64,000 bases of DNA from Cerrena zonata (Eukaryota > Basidiomycota > Agaricomycetes > Polyporales > Cerrenaceae), in contig JASBNA010000065.1 of NCBI GenBank assembly GCA_038087015.1, positions 1 to 64,000 on the forward strand, read 5' to 3'. Positions 10,503 to 21,443 of the stretch are shown piece by piece (the stretch's first letter is position 1; each line of letters starts with the position of its first letter). Both the position numbers and the translations under genes were made by a program. The notes under the pieces are model-generated. The model was not told the origin of the DNA. It saw only the letters and a program-made list of their open reading frames with translations, and searched no databases.

Positions 10503-12903
10503 ATGTCCACAAAGCAACATCTAACACAGGTATTCTGGCACGAACACTGCGTCATCCTGACAAACATCAACAAAAGTGTCGAGTTACTGGAGGGTAGCGG
10601 CTTGGAGGTATCTCAGGATGAGCGATTCCATCTGTCTCTTCTGAACAAGCGTATTTGGGGACGAGACAATTTTTGGTACCTGGCCTTCTTGCCCAAATTC
10701 CCGTCTCTAGCTCGGGATCCGCTCTTCAAACCTCTAGTTACCCCCTTCGATCATTTACCCATCGTGCTTCGGCAGGATGGGTTGTATGTGATGAAACCCT
10801 CCATTTTGGACCAATGGTTGCAACTGGAATTTTACCTCGTCGCAACATATAACCTACTCAAGGAGAAGTTCCTTCCGTTAGCTCCTCTCCAAACGGTATT
10901 ACCTCCCTATCCACAATCCACAAACTTCCACCACACCCATGAGACTGATGAGGCTGCACGTCGAGCCGCACATCGTGCACGTCGTCTGTTTCTCGGCTGG
11001 CTGTGTTTGGTAGCGGCAGCGATTTCCGCTTCCGCAAAACTTGACGAGAGAAGCCCACCCGCTTGGTACCGGATTATCGCACAAGCTGAGCCTCCATTCC
11101 CCCCTTTCTGGTTAGATCAGATAACAAGCAGCCCCATTCTAACCGACTTCTCAGCTACTTGTCCTCGGCGCGGACTAGTTGTCAATATGTGTACGGAATG
11201 GGCATTTCTGGAAATGGAAGATTTATTCAGAGTACCTTATCTTCCTATATGGCTATGTTTCCCTCATGGTGTCGCAATTAGCCACCGTCTGGCAAAGCAA
11301 CTCATGCCCGCCCAGAGTTTTTTATCGATAATGCCAAGCATAAGCAAGCCCACGGTGCTGTAGAAATTGACGTCATACAGTATTCTCCGTTACCCCCTCC
11401 ACCTGGTCCTGTTTTACCATATCGTCGCCGACACGCGTCTTTCCCTGTAACCGCTATGGAGGAAGGCACTGGCGACGGTGTTTCGAGAGACGATGACGGT
11501 ACGGCCTCGCCCTTGGCTGAGGTTATGCATGATCCTCAAGCCCCCTCTGCTGATTTGCCATCTGATGAGCATCTCGATGCACTCACCTATTTTTTCCGTC
11601 GGCGAAAACATTTAAATGATCTGCGTGCAAATGATCATTCACTTCAGGGGACTATTCGTGGACTTAGCTTATCCCATGGGTCAAAAGTGTACAAGTGGGA
11701 GCCGTTGGAATTTTCCCCCTGGTTTGAGCGAACAGAGGTGCCCGAATGCAAACGTTTGGAAGTATGGAGTTCTCACACCCCTGCTCAGCGAGTCTACGAT
11801 GAATTCAAGGATGCGTGGGACTGCGCGCAAGATTTCGCTCCATTGCAGGATGTCAATTGTAATAGGTCAGAGTGCCGGGAGCCATTTCACGACAACTTGG
11901 AAGAAGGCGGCCCGACCATTGAGAGCGTTGGTCCACGACTTCCCGCTCATTTACAAGATCCAACCACTTATCATCAACCTCTGGCGGCTGAGGGAGGCGA
12001 ATGCCTTGCTCTGTCCTTAACTCGATATCAAATGGACGAATTCCTTGATGTCTTGAAGTATCGCTACGGCATCAAAATTCCTGACCGCATCTCACCACCA
12101 GATCCTCGCGTTCAATGTAGCACTTTGTCACAAGGACTGCTGGAGGCTTTGCGAGGCATGGTTCAAGAAGAGATGGCTAGGGAACTGCAATGGAAAGACC
12201 CTCGACTTATGACGATACTTGAGGAATTCTTCTCCTGCATCAAGACGCACAAATCAGTTCCCCTCTATATTTCGGACTGTCACTTGCCCGATGAGGCATT
12301 CGAACGTCTAAACAACCCCTGGAGAATAACGAATGCAACACAATCATCCCTAGGAAGTGGTGTATCGAAATGGATTCTTAAAACCCTCAACTCTCATATG
12401 GAAGGCTGGTATATCAGGGTTAACGGCCGCACTACTGTGCGTGAGGTGTTACGTCGCCGCTTCAAATGTTGATATTTATAGTGTCAGTGAATCGATAGGT
12501 AACAATTTTGCGACGACCGAGTGTCCCTTTGAAGGCGGCTCCCTGTTTGAGACTGTACTTACATCTGAGGTCATAGACACTATCGTAGGAGTTTATAAAG
12601 TGTATACAGGTAAGTCGTTGGATTCTTATTATTATCATCTTTCTTACACGAATTGATAGGGAAGGGAGAGCAAACATCTGATGTATCATGGTGGCCCAAA
12701 GATAACACATGGCAAGTCAGTGGGTTCAACTGCGGGCACTGGACTTTACAGTGCGAGGGGTGGTTTTGTAGGCTTTTAGATGCTATACTCTCTGGTACAG
12801 GGATTCCTCGCAAGACCAGAGACTGGCAGAGTGCTTTACGTCTCCGCTTCTCCACCACGCGGAAATTGATGCAAGGTATGGAGAGCACACTTCACGAGGT
12901 AAG
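10503..12903 (+). pseudogene. Lineage-expanded basidiomycete gene of unknown function, frame-broken
   Basis: The likely start is ATG 10503 (MSTKQHLTQVFWHEH), since the upstream open frame comes from the duplicated block. Coding sequence runs to about 11300 in one frame, continues in another from about 11310 (PEFFIDNAKHKQAHG) to 12470, shifts again near 12465, and ends with an exon 12659-12900 (TSDVSWWPK, GHWTLQCEGWF) bounded by good splice sites (GTAAGTC at 12610; GTAAGCAG at 12901). The middle has FFRRRKHLNDL and a run of conserved-looking Trp and Arg. I recognise this as the form of large agaricomycete families without an assigned domain. Two frame changes in otherwise coding-like sequence indicate a pseudogene, or a gene whose introns I cannot place. 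Confidence 0.5.
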
Positions 12904-13910
12904 CAGGATAATTTAATCGAAAACAAGTATCAACTAAATGCTTCCTCAGGACGAGACATCCCTATGAGGAATGTCATCACCCGTACGGTATACGCGACGG
13001 AGTCGAAGATGAAGATGAGTATCGGTTAAGGTGGAGGAGAGCTTAGCCAGGAGCGGTCAAGACACCAGTGGTAATCCCTGAAGTTAGATCGCGCGTGGTG
13101 GAATTACTCCCATCTAATGATAAATGAAGGAGCTCGGTCCTTGCGCGATAATCCAAGGAGGAGAGTTGACGAGCGCCGTCGAGCTTGCTCTGAAACAATG
13201 CCCAAGCAAATATGCTAGCAGTCCCTAGGATGTCATCTAGATGTAAGTCATTAACAACGGGTAAGGGGACTCTGATATTAGCCTCACGGCGACGTTGCTG
13301 TACGATCCGGTCAAGAACACCCTAGGCTTCTCACCAGGCATGAATATATGCATGAAGGGTCATGAGGTCAGTGTTCGGACATTCGGAGTCGCTAACACCG
13401 CTTATCAGCGTACAATTTCTTACTGAACGTGGGATAGTCAAAACGCGTTTTGTAGTGTCTTGCAATGTTCGCGACCTACTCCTCGCTTCACTCGAAGCCG
13501 GAAATGTCAAAGAGAGGCGATGTTGACTCCTCCGGAGATATTGTACCAGTGGGAGCGGCCAGGAAGGTCGACGGTGAGCGTAGCCGTGCACGGAGCGGGA
13601 TGGACGGGAGAGAAACAATAGTCGCGCCAATTATGGGGATCGATGAGGTGGATCTCGTTGCTCGGGCACTCTTCAATTTGAGGGCTCACAGATTATGGTA
13701 TGATCCGGGTTGCACTATGAGAGTGCTAGAAGCATCTAACACATCTTTACTATTGCTGATTGTAACGCAATACCTGATCATACATTTCCACCTCATTCTT
13801 TATACTTCCACAATAGTACGCTAATTCGCATCCTCCTTCTCTTCCTCTTATAGTCCTGCTCGTCTCATACACCTATTTTCCACACAGGGATAGTAGTGTA
13901 ACAATTGTTA
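12904..13910. other. No confident gene
   Basis: A 119-codon plus-strand frame (13465-13824) and overlapping minus frames exist, but neither codon pattern nor motif supports a gene. The segment separates two convergent units. Confidence 0.3.
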
Positions 13911-15806
13911 TTAGTTAGGCTTTGTTGCATTTCGAGTAGAACGCCGTGCCGTGCTTGGACCGGCTGGCGCTGATTTGCGACCAAGGTTTGACTTCTTCAC
14001 AGCAAAATGCTTTGGTTGATGCATAATGATAGGAAGAGGTGTGGAGGCTATGCGCAGTACCTTGATAGTTCCATTAGTGAAGCATATTAATGAACAACAT
14101 GTCTGTTACCTCGTCATTATCCAAGTCTGGTGAGGTGACACCAGCCAATGGCGGGTAACTTGCAGGAATCGCAGTGTCGGCTGACGGGAGAGCAAAAAGT
14201 CAATATGTTAAGCTCATAAATCTAGTTAGTCTAACATACCTAGCATGTTAGCACTCTGCCCCCGAAGCTTCTTAGCTCCACTTTGGCTCAACAATTCGGT
14301 TGAATCCTAGAGTATCATGCTATAGTATCAGTATGACCAGATAGTGAGGCTTAGTAGGATATTTACCTGCGACTGCCCTTCAACCTCATTCCCCAGACTC
14401 AACTTGAGTTACGACATGAGCCAACTCCGAGGATATTTAGAAGCTGTCTACTCACCGATGAGCGTTGTCGCTTTGTGGGAATTGTTTTTGGCTCCTCTGA
14501 TGTCGAAAGGGGAGTGTGCCGAATAGATGGTATCGGCGATGCGGGAGAAAGCTCTGTACGCTCATATGAAGTTGGTGGATCCACGTGCATCGTCTCCTCA
14601 TCCATCCCAGAAGCAGAAGATGAGGTGTGAGTATTATCACCTTCCTGCGGTGTATCGACACACATGGCGTCATTCGCTAACACAGTATACTCTTTGGTGG
14701 AAGTTTCCTCCACAGGTGCCACAGGTACAACGGAAGTCGCCGAAGCATGCTCTCTCGTATTATCTTCCATAGGTACATCCTTCTGTTTGTCGATGGTAAG
14801 ATACCGTGATTTTGCAATCTTGAGACACAGTCTTGCGAAATCCGTCGCCGTTTTTAGTCTTGCGTCATCACTGGGTCGTTGACAAAGAGAGTCGATCCTG
14901 AGCTTGCACATAGAATCAAGGGTAGTTTTGATGTTTTCAGAAAGAGGAAGAGTGATTTCTTTCCTAACATCAAAGCCCTTCTGTTCGATCTCTTGATATA
15001 ACCCGAAGTATGTGATAACTACTTCTCTCTTCTCCTCGTTAGTGGCTCCTGGCTTGAATAAATTCAAAGCCAGACTGAACATGCCGCCCTCCCCTAGAAT
15101 CTAGTATGAGGTTAGTTATGTGGGTGGTGTGATGCACTGCTTACTGGGCGGATAAGATATCTTGAGCCAAGATTCGACAGAACCACCTATGTACTGGGAC
15201 CAGATGGATGGTTCCAAAAAACCAAAGACATTCCAATATGTCAGGACCATCGCGAGCTTCCACGGAACCCAAGATTCATGCATTATACCTAAAGCCCACA
15301 TGGATTCTGCAGCACGGAGACTTGTCATCACAGCATCATGCAGAATACTGTAGTGATCAAGGACATGGCCCACATGAGATGCGCTCTTGAGTGTTTTTCG
15401 CTCTCGGAAACAATATGACACTTCCGAAAGCCACTCAAGCACAATGGAGATGGATGTGCCTAACCTCTGGGGAACCATTGTGATGATTGTCTCTTGATCT
15501 CTAACGACAGAATACTTGTCCATATCGGCTATGAAATGCGTGCCTTGAGTAGATGCGTTTGTTGAAAGTGGTGGCGTGCTGTAATCAGAGACAGAATAGG
15601 AATGTACTTGGGAGATAAGTTGTAATGTCTTTTCCCTATCGCAGGGAGTGGATATATATTTTGCAGGATCAACCGGTGTCAATGTCATTATCTGAGGGAT
15701 AGCATCCCTAAACCGGGTAGAGTCTAGTCACTGCTATCAATGTATCCTAAGTGATAACCCAAGAATAGCACTTACACTCGTTACTGGACTTTGGTAATGA
15801 GGCCAT
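13911..15806 (-). CDS. Seven-exon gene of unknown function (about 506 aa)
   Basis: The start is ATG at 15806 (MASLPKSSNE). Exons by splice signals and phase: 15806-15776, 15723-15145, 15093-14456, 14402-14367, 14306-14240, 14180-14110 and 14009-13911, the last placed with least certainty. Introns are about 50-100 nt and all phases add up to an open frame ending TAA at 13913-13911. The first half is compact and Trp-rich (MWALGIMHESWVPWKLAM, WNVFGFLEPS), suggesting a folded helical domain. The second half is acidic and Ser/Thr/Pro-rich, and the C-terminus is basic (ARRSTRNATKPN). No known domain is recognised. Splice sites and frame look undamaged, so it is probably expressed. Confidence 0.6.
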
Positions 15807-16197
15807 GACGATGATTGAGTTCAGCGTTGGTACACTTGGGCAACTCTCAGTTAGAAGTAGAAGCTGTTTTCATTCCCTTGCTCGCGAGGGATCCTTTAAT
15901 GCACGATACCCGGTTTCATCCGATTCCGTCAATCTCCGAAACTCGAAGATAAGATCTTAGATAAAACGGTTTCCATTTATTGAGGTTGAGTCGTTTTGAA
16001 GTTGAAATTCTGTTTTTGTTTTGTTTTGAGAACGACTAGAATATAACGCTTGTGGTTAGGCCTATAGATCTGAATTCTCATAGAGAGTCTTTGGCATGCT
16101 GACTCATCGGACACTTTTGTCCATGTAGTTTGAACGACTTGTCGATTCCAAAAGTAGTGCGTGTTGTACTTCCCGTTGTTGTAAACACATCAAAGAT

Positions 16198-16375
16198 GTG
16201 ACTGTAGTGGTCGACAAACAGCAGCTCAGAGCATTTATTGAAGAAAAGTGCAATATCTCCTCTGTCCGAAACTTCCAGCTTGATGGTGCTACTCATATCA
16301 TCGAAGGTCGCGATCTTGTTCTTGTCATAGTGTCAGGCAGTGGAAAGACACTCGTATGTGAGGGTCTTGGGGGGG
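16198..16375 (+). pseudogene. RecQ-like helicase N-terminal fragment
   Basis: The frame reads KCNISSVRNFQLDGA, then LVLVIVSGSGKT (Walker A), which is the same region as the exon at 62-325 (there SNVRDLQLQHG and LLLVIAPGMGKT). Similarity ends soon after the Walker motif and no later helicase motifs follow. It is a dispersed fragment of the RecQ-like family rather than a gene. Confidence 0.6.
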
Positions 16376-17084
16376 ACACTGTCAAGGCAGTACCTAACTC
16401 CTTATGTTGTTACGCCCATAACAGCGGAGCGAGCAAGAATAACAGATGTGTTACTTAACGATTGTAGGCTTATGGAGTCTGACTCAAATATATCTCTGAT
16501 ATCTATAGGGAGCTGTCTTTCGTCGCGCTGGTATCTTGTCGTTTGCGCTAAACGAAGATACTTGACGAGCATACGAGTGAGAACACCGTGATCTCTGTAA
16601 GGAGATTGTTCACGCCTCCAAGTCCCATGTTACTGCCGTCTTCATCACTTTGTGGATGTACAACTCGGCGCATTTCAACAAGACCATTCTCCACGAGACC
16701 AACCGTCGTGCCACTCGTTGGAAGCTTATCGACCGTTACCCTCCATTGACCTTTTTCGACCCTTCCACTGGCAGCACATGACTTCTGGGCGTCTATTCCC
16801 AACGTCCCCAAACTGCTAACTTGAAGTTCGACATTTCCAAACATTCGAACGTTTGAGAGTTACGTTCAGTTCTTTCACCCAACGCTCAATACCAAGGGTG
16901 GAAAATCGAGTTTTATACATGTATAATATTCCAATGTAGTAGTATAAATCTAAATGTGAGTGTACTATACAAAAAACTATGCCAGCCTGGAGCTTGTGAG
17001 GTATCATATTCAGGAGGTTCTCATAGTCACGGTGGAAATGGCGTCGGCCATCATCTGGACTCGAAGGAATCGATCGCCATCATA
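16376..17084. other. Spacer with a weak coding-like stretch
   Basis: On the plus strand about 16611-16780 reads as an open, codon-biased stretch (e.g. HFNKTILHETNRRATRW) without start, splice context or recognised family. It may be a remnant exon. Confidence 0.25.
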
Positions 17085-19042
17085 TTAAATAGTCAAGTCA
17101 GCAGATGCGATAGAATCCATTCTCAGGCCCGGATATAGACGGAAAAGAACGGTACCGTCAGGCAGTTGGGCCGTACGAGCTTCAAGCATTTGGACGAAGA
17201 CTTGATCTTCAATGGGAATATTTGAGGTAGTGTCCCCTCCGTTTTGGCACAACGAGCCGCATGTAGACATCTTGTACTGTTTGTAAGAATCGAATGGCGT
17301 GGAACTGCTCGCCTTCCGAGAATATGCCGGCAGGTTGTGGATAAGGAGGCGGGGAAACATTCTGATTTCCAGGCTTCTCGTTCTTGACTTTGTTGAAACG
17401 TTTGAACGTTACCGGACATCCATTGGAGCAGAACCCACGTTTGTGATTTTGAGGCGACTTGGTTGGACCAGGGTACATGATGACCTTGCACCGCGAGCAG
17501 ATCATCGTCTTCCTCTGAAAGCAAACAATGAGATTATTTCAGGAATATTAATGCAAGCACATACCGCAGATGAAGTGTTTGCAGTAGCCTCCATAACTGC
17601 TTTGCCTAGAGGTACTGCAAAACAGTGACGACGCCAGAACGTTTCATTTCCGGCCGTCTTCGCTTTATCAGACAGGACGTGAGAGAATTAGAGGTTAGAA
17701 AAAGAAAACAGGGTATAGGGTACGTACACGTGAAATCGTTGCTTGCGATTCGCACCATGATTTGATCCTCGATTGTTGTAAGCTTCTCCATGAGTGCCTT
17801 TGGATTTTTCTTATAGACCGATACCTGGCCCTTCGATGCGTTCTGTGCAGTTAGGCGTGCGCTGTACTCCTCCGTTGCTCGAACATAATTCGCCGCGCTC
17901 ATGTTGAAGGTTGCCCAGCCGAATTCTTCTCGCATTTCCATGAAGAGGAAAAACTCATCGTTATTGCTGATCGAAAGCGATTGGGGAGCGATGCCAGTCA
18001 TCCCAGCAAAGAGACGTTGTGATCTAGTAAGTTTCTGTCCATCCATCGGCACTGGTAGAGACTTATTGAAATCTTGTCTGTTGTTGTTCTGGAATAGTGA
18101 TGGTAAGGATGGTAGGGCTTGATCACTAGCAGAAGATCCAGTGGGAATGGGTTCAGAAACTTTTGTCAACAGACAGTGAGTATTTAAATATTTAAATATA
18201 TTCATTGACTTACCGGCCACATTTGAGGGTGACTGACTAGGAATAGACGGGCTACTGTGAGCCTGAGCGAGGTTATACCGCTGGAAGTACCCCAATAACG
18301 ACTTTGAATGCCGGGTGCTATCGGTAGCGATACTGGGTCTACTATCCGTGGAGGCAGAAGTGGAGGCAATAGGCAAAGGCTACGATTATAATGTGAGTAC
18401 TGTCTTCTATCGACGAAGATTGGTCTCATACCTCATTGATTCGTGATCTTTTAGAGACGCGCCCTACCTCAGTGTCTCCCGGGCCAAGCTCGTTTGCATC
18501 GCGTCGATCAGTACCTACGCGATCGTTTGGTAAGTTCAATGAGTCGCTATCGGGTGTTTCAGTAGTCCGTTGTCGTTTGTGTGACAATCTGGCTTGAGCC
18601 GCATTTGGTTGCGGTGCGTTTCTGATCTTTACGTCGGAAGTATTGACGTCTGATTCATTGTCGTCACCAGTCAAGTCCTGATGTACAAATGTGTAAGTTC
18701 AATATTAATTAAATTGTGACTACTAACACTTACGATCGTAGGTTGATCGACATCAGATGGTGCTCGATTGTTTCTTGAAATAGGACCAGGACGCTTGCCG
18801 GAAGGAGCGGGGAACGACGAGCTCGATCCTTCAGGTAAGTTCCCTTCAGGAAGTGTCAATGTTATAGGATCGATACCCATATTGACTAGCATATCATCGT
18901 TAGAAGCCGTCGCATTAAGAGGCATCTTGGGCAGGGCATCTTCAAGTGAATCATCGTCTTTGATAGTTAACATCAGCAAACCTACACCTTCCTTGTTGAC
19001 GAGCTTGTGCTTTTTTGTACTTTTTGTACTTGTCGCAAGCAT
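17085..19042 (-). CDS. Six-exon gene of unknown function with a C-terminal zinc-ribbon-like motif (about 518 aa)
   Basis: ATG at 19042. Exons 19042-18734, 18677-18432, 18379-18214, 18159-17728, 17662-17565 and 17514-17209 join in phase with GT..AG borders. Residues 1-240 are disordered, acidic and Ser/Pro-rich. The third exon onward includes SRRSQRLFAGMTG-like and FLFMEMREEFGWATFNMS, a folded helical region. The last exon begins with MICSRCKVIMYPGP and RGFCSNGC, a CxxC...CxxxC arrangement fit to bind zinc, of a type I associate with repeated agaricomycete proteins of unknown role. A TGA at 17209 ends the frame. About 40 further residues in another frame (IPIEDQVFVQMLEAR, down to 17085) look coding, so the C-terminus has probably been truncated by a frameshift. 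Confidence 0.58.
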
Positions 19043-19085
19043 ATCTCACCTTGCAAGTAGCTATAAGGACAGTACAATTAAATTA

Positions 19086-19465
19086 CAGCTCTTTCGGAAA
19101 ACCTTGTCGCACGCCTTTTTTTTTGAAAGTTGCATTAGGCGCTTCGCTACCAGCGGGTACTCTAAAGGCCCAACTGACGACTTATGGTATATTTAGTGAG
19201 CTAGTGCATTGTTTACTGTACTATATCTGTGCATATATATTCAGTGATATCAGACAGTCTTTTACAGTGCAAATGGAGTCCAACAGAGTGTTCAATTATG
19301 ACTTCAGGCATTTAGTGCTTGTTAAGCGTGGGATATCAAAATCATCATGAGCTACTGCTTTTGGTAACAGGAAGGGCCTGAGCGCCCGGCGCCCAATATT
19401 GATGCGTCCGTCAAAAAAAAAGAAAAAAAAGAAAAGGCGTGCGACAAGGTTTTCCGAAAGAGCTG
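19086..19465. repeat. 380 bp TA-flanked inverted-repeat element
   Basis: A perfect 35 bp inverted repeat (outer bases CAGCTCTTTCGGAAAACC) closes both ends, flanked on each side by TA (19084-19085 and 19466-19467). Poly-T / poly-A tracts sit just inside. No ORF that could be a transposase. This is the structure of a non-autonomous TA-targeting MITE. Confidence 0.7.
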
Positions 19466-19505
19466 TAGTGTAGAAAAGTATATTTTTTCGACCCCAGTAA
19501 GATAT

Positions 19506-19633
19506 TTTAAGCCTAGGGTCCCAGAAGGCTTCAAGCTTTGGATCGCCTCTCTTACCTCAGTGTTGAATCACATTCATTTCTCTGCTCCCAAGCAAGGGAT
19601 CTAGCTGGCGTAGGCGACGGCATTTTCTCTAGT
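19506..19633. repeat. 128 bp block, copy 2 (identical to 10345-10472)
   Basis: See the copy at 10345. Here it begins 38 bp to the right of the 19086-19465 MITE and is followed by a different downstream sequence. Confidence 0.85.
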
Positions 19634-19684
19634 ATCACTAACACCCACTATTGCTTGAACACGTCCTCGAGCGTCTTCACAATT

Positions 19685-19813
19685 ATGGCTACACAGCACA
19701 TGTTCAAGGCCACGGCCTCGACGGCCTACCAAATTCGTTCATCCCTTAAGCCAGGCCGTCGGGCCTCCTCAGGCTTTATATTTGGTCTGGCTCGGCTAGC
19801 TCAACGGCTTTGA
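19685..19813 (+). CDS. Small ORF or first exon, mitochondrial-presequence-like
   Basis: 42 codons from ATG 19685 to TGA 19813. The peptide has no acidic residue and is rich in Arg, Ser, Ala and Thr (SLKPGRRASSGF), which is the composition of a mitochondrial targeting sequence. It follows the duplicated 128 bp block at the same distance as a gene start would. It could be a first exon whose donor I cannot place, or chance. Confidence 0.25.
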   Translation: MATQHMFKATASTAYQIRSSLKPGRRASSGFIFGLARLAQRL

Positions 19814-20113
19814 GCTGGGCCCGCACATCACTATGCAGCAGCAGAAGAGTCAGACGGCCTAGCCTCGGGAGAGTTCGGTGTAAACTTAGGTGGAGGAATA
19901 GCAGGCGTCTCGCGAGCATTCCCCTTCCTGTCTGCAGACGTTGTATCGGGGAGATGGGTGAATGGAAACACATTGAAGGGTGCAGTGGACGTCTGACTGC
20001 CACTGTCGAAATATGGTACATGTGCGGGAACCACAGAAAAGGAGCCCATGATGTCATACCGTATAGTCCATTCATTACGTTAGTACTGTAATGAGAGCCC
20101 ACCAAGCGTGTGC

Positions 20114-20515
20114 AAACATGGCCAAGCACGACCTTGCATATCGTCTCAAAAATGGGATCCAAGTTGGACTTTTTGGCGGGTATTATGGGAGTGCTGGTAT
20201 TTAGTGCGTGAAGCAAATTGGGTGTCTCTAATTGGACCGGGAGATGCTTGCTCTAGATCGAGCAAAAAATACGAACCGAACCTGCTTTTTACGGTCGCTG
20301 GCAAGCTGTCTGTCGTTCCAATGCGCTTCGAGCGGGATTGTGTTTGTGCTATTCTTGCTCGATTTAGAGCAAGCTTCTCCCGGTCCAACTAGCGACACCA
20401 TATTTGCCTCAAGCGCTAAATGCTAGCGTCAGTTGGTAGCTCTCGCGAGGTCCAACCTGGTCCAACTTGGCACCCGTTTTTCTGACGATTTGCAAGGTTA
20501 TGCTTACTTTTGTTT
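20114..20515. repeat. About 400 bp fold-back element with ~150 bp inverted arms
   Basis: The left arm (20114-20268) and the inverse of the right arm (20351-20515) align over about 150 bp: outer CAAGCACGACCTTGCA-type sequence, middle CCAAGTTGGAC, inner TTGGACCGGGAGA and GCTTGCTCTA. Divergence between arms is clear, so the copy is old. One further arm occurs alone at 48866-49030. No coding capacity. Confidence 0.75.
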
Positions 20516-21443
20516 GGTCCTGCTGCACATCAAGTGTCGTATAGCAGATCGAGTAGACAGACAAAAAATACACATCTCTCTCACTCTCTCTCTCTCTCTA
20601 CCCGTCTCTCCTGTTGTTACCTCCAACGCCCAAATCCATATCCCCTCCCATTGATACTTGATATACTCCGAGAAGGGTAGAAAGATCAAAGAGGTCCGCT
20701 CTTACTGCAGTGGGTTCTTCGCACCAGAGTGCTCTACAAACCCACTCGGGTACAAATTTCCTTGGTCGCCCTGCAGTGTCCTCCTCGCTTTCCTCAACAT
20801 GGCTGCTTACCTCGCCGAAGGCAAACAACTTGATATTGATGGAAAGGATCTCATGGAGTATGCTAAGGCATGTGCCCATCGCTCGGTCCTTTAAGCCCTC
20901 AAAGTTTTCCGTAACCCGTCGCCCAATCTGTTGCCCAATCCGCTCCCCACTCCTCCGCTTTTCTCCTCTTCCTCTCTTTCCTCCCTTTTGTTCTCCTTCT
21001 TCTTCCTTTTCACTTCTCCCACTCTTCTCGCATCTCTTATTATAATATTTTACGGGCTCGCATCCCTCTCATCTTATTATATCTCTCTTAATTTTATTGG
21101 GTACATGCTCGCACTCCCCCCCTCCCTGAGGCCTTGCACCTGCCCACCTCCCTCTCCTCTCATTTCACCTTCTTTACGCTCCAATTGCCAATGTTAATGG
21201 ATCACCATGACCATCACAGCAAGTCTGTTCATTGAATGCAACCAACAGCACTGCAGGTTCACTACGACATACCCTCTGGATCCGCTTGAAATCGGACTTA
21301 AACCAGGAGTTTTTCGCTGCATCTCTTGCAGATGTACCACTCCAACGTATACCTATTTCTAGATACTTAGTTTGACAGGTAAGTTGATATCCGTTGCAAG
21401 AACTTTGTACGAGTCTAAATACTCGTCAGAAGATAGCATTAGG
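20516..21443. other. Pyrimidine-rich spacer with small ORFs
   Basis: 20576-20603 is a CT-repeat tract; 20940-21180 is strongly pyrimidine-rich. Two short frames may be exons but cannot be assigned: 20800-20894 (MAAYLAEGKQLDIDG) and 21207-21362 (52 codons with cysteine pairs, FRCISCRC). Confidence 0.3.
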
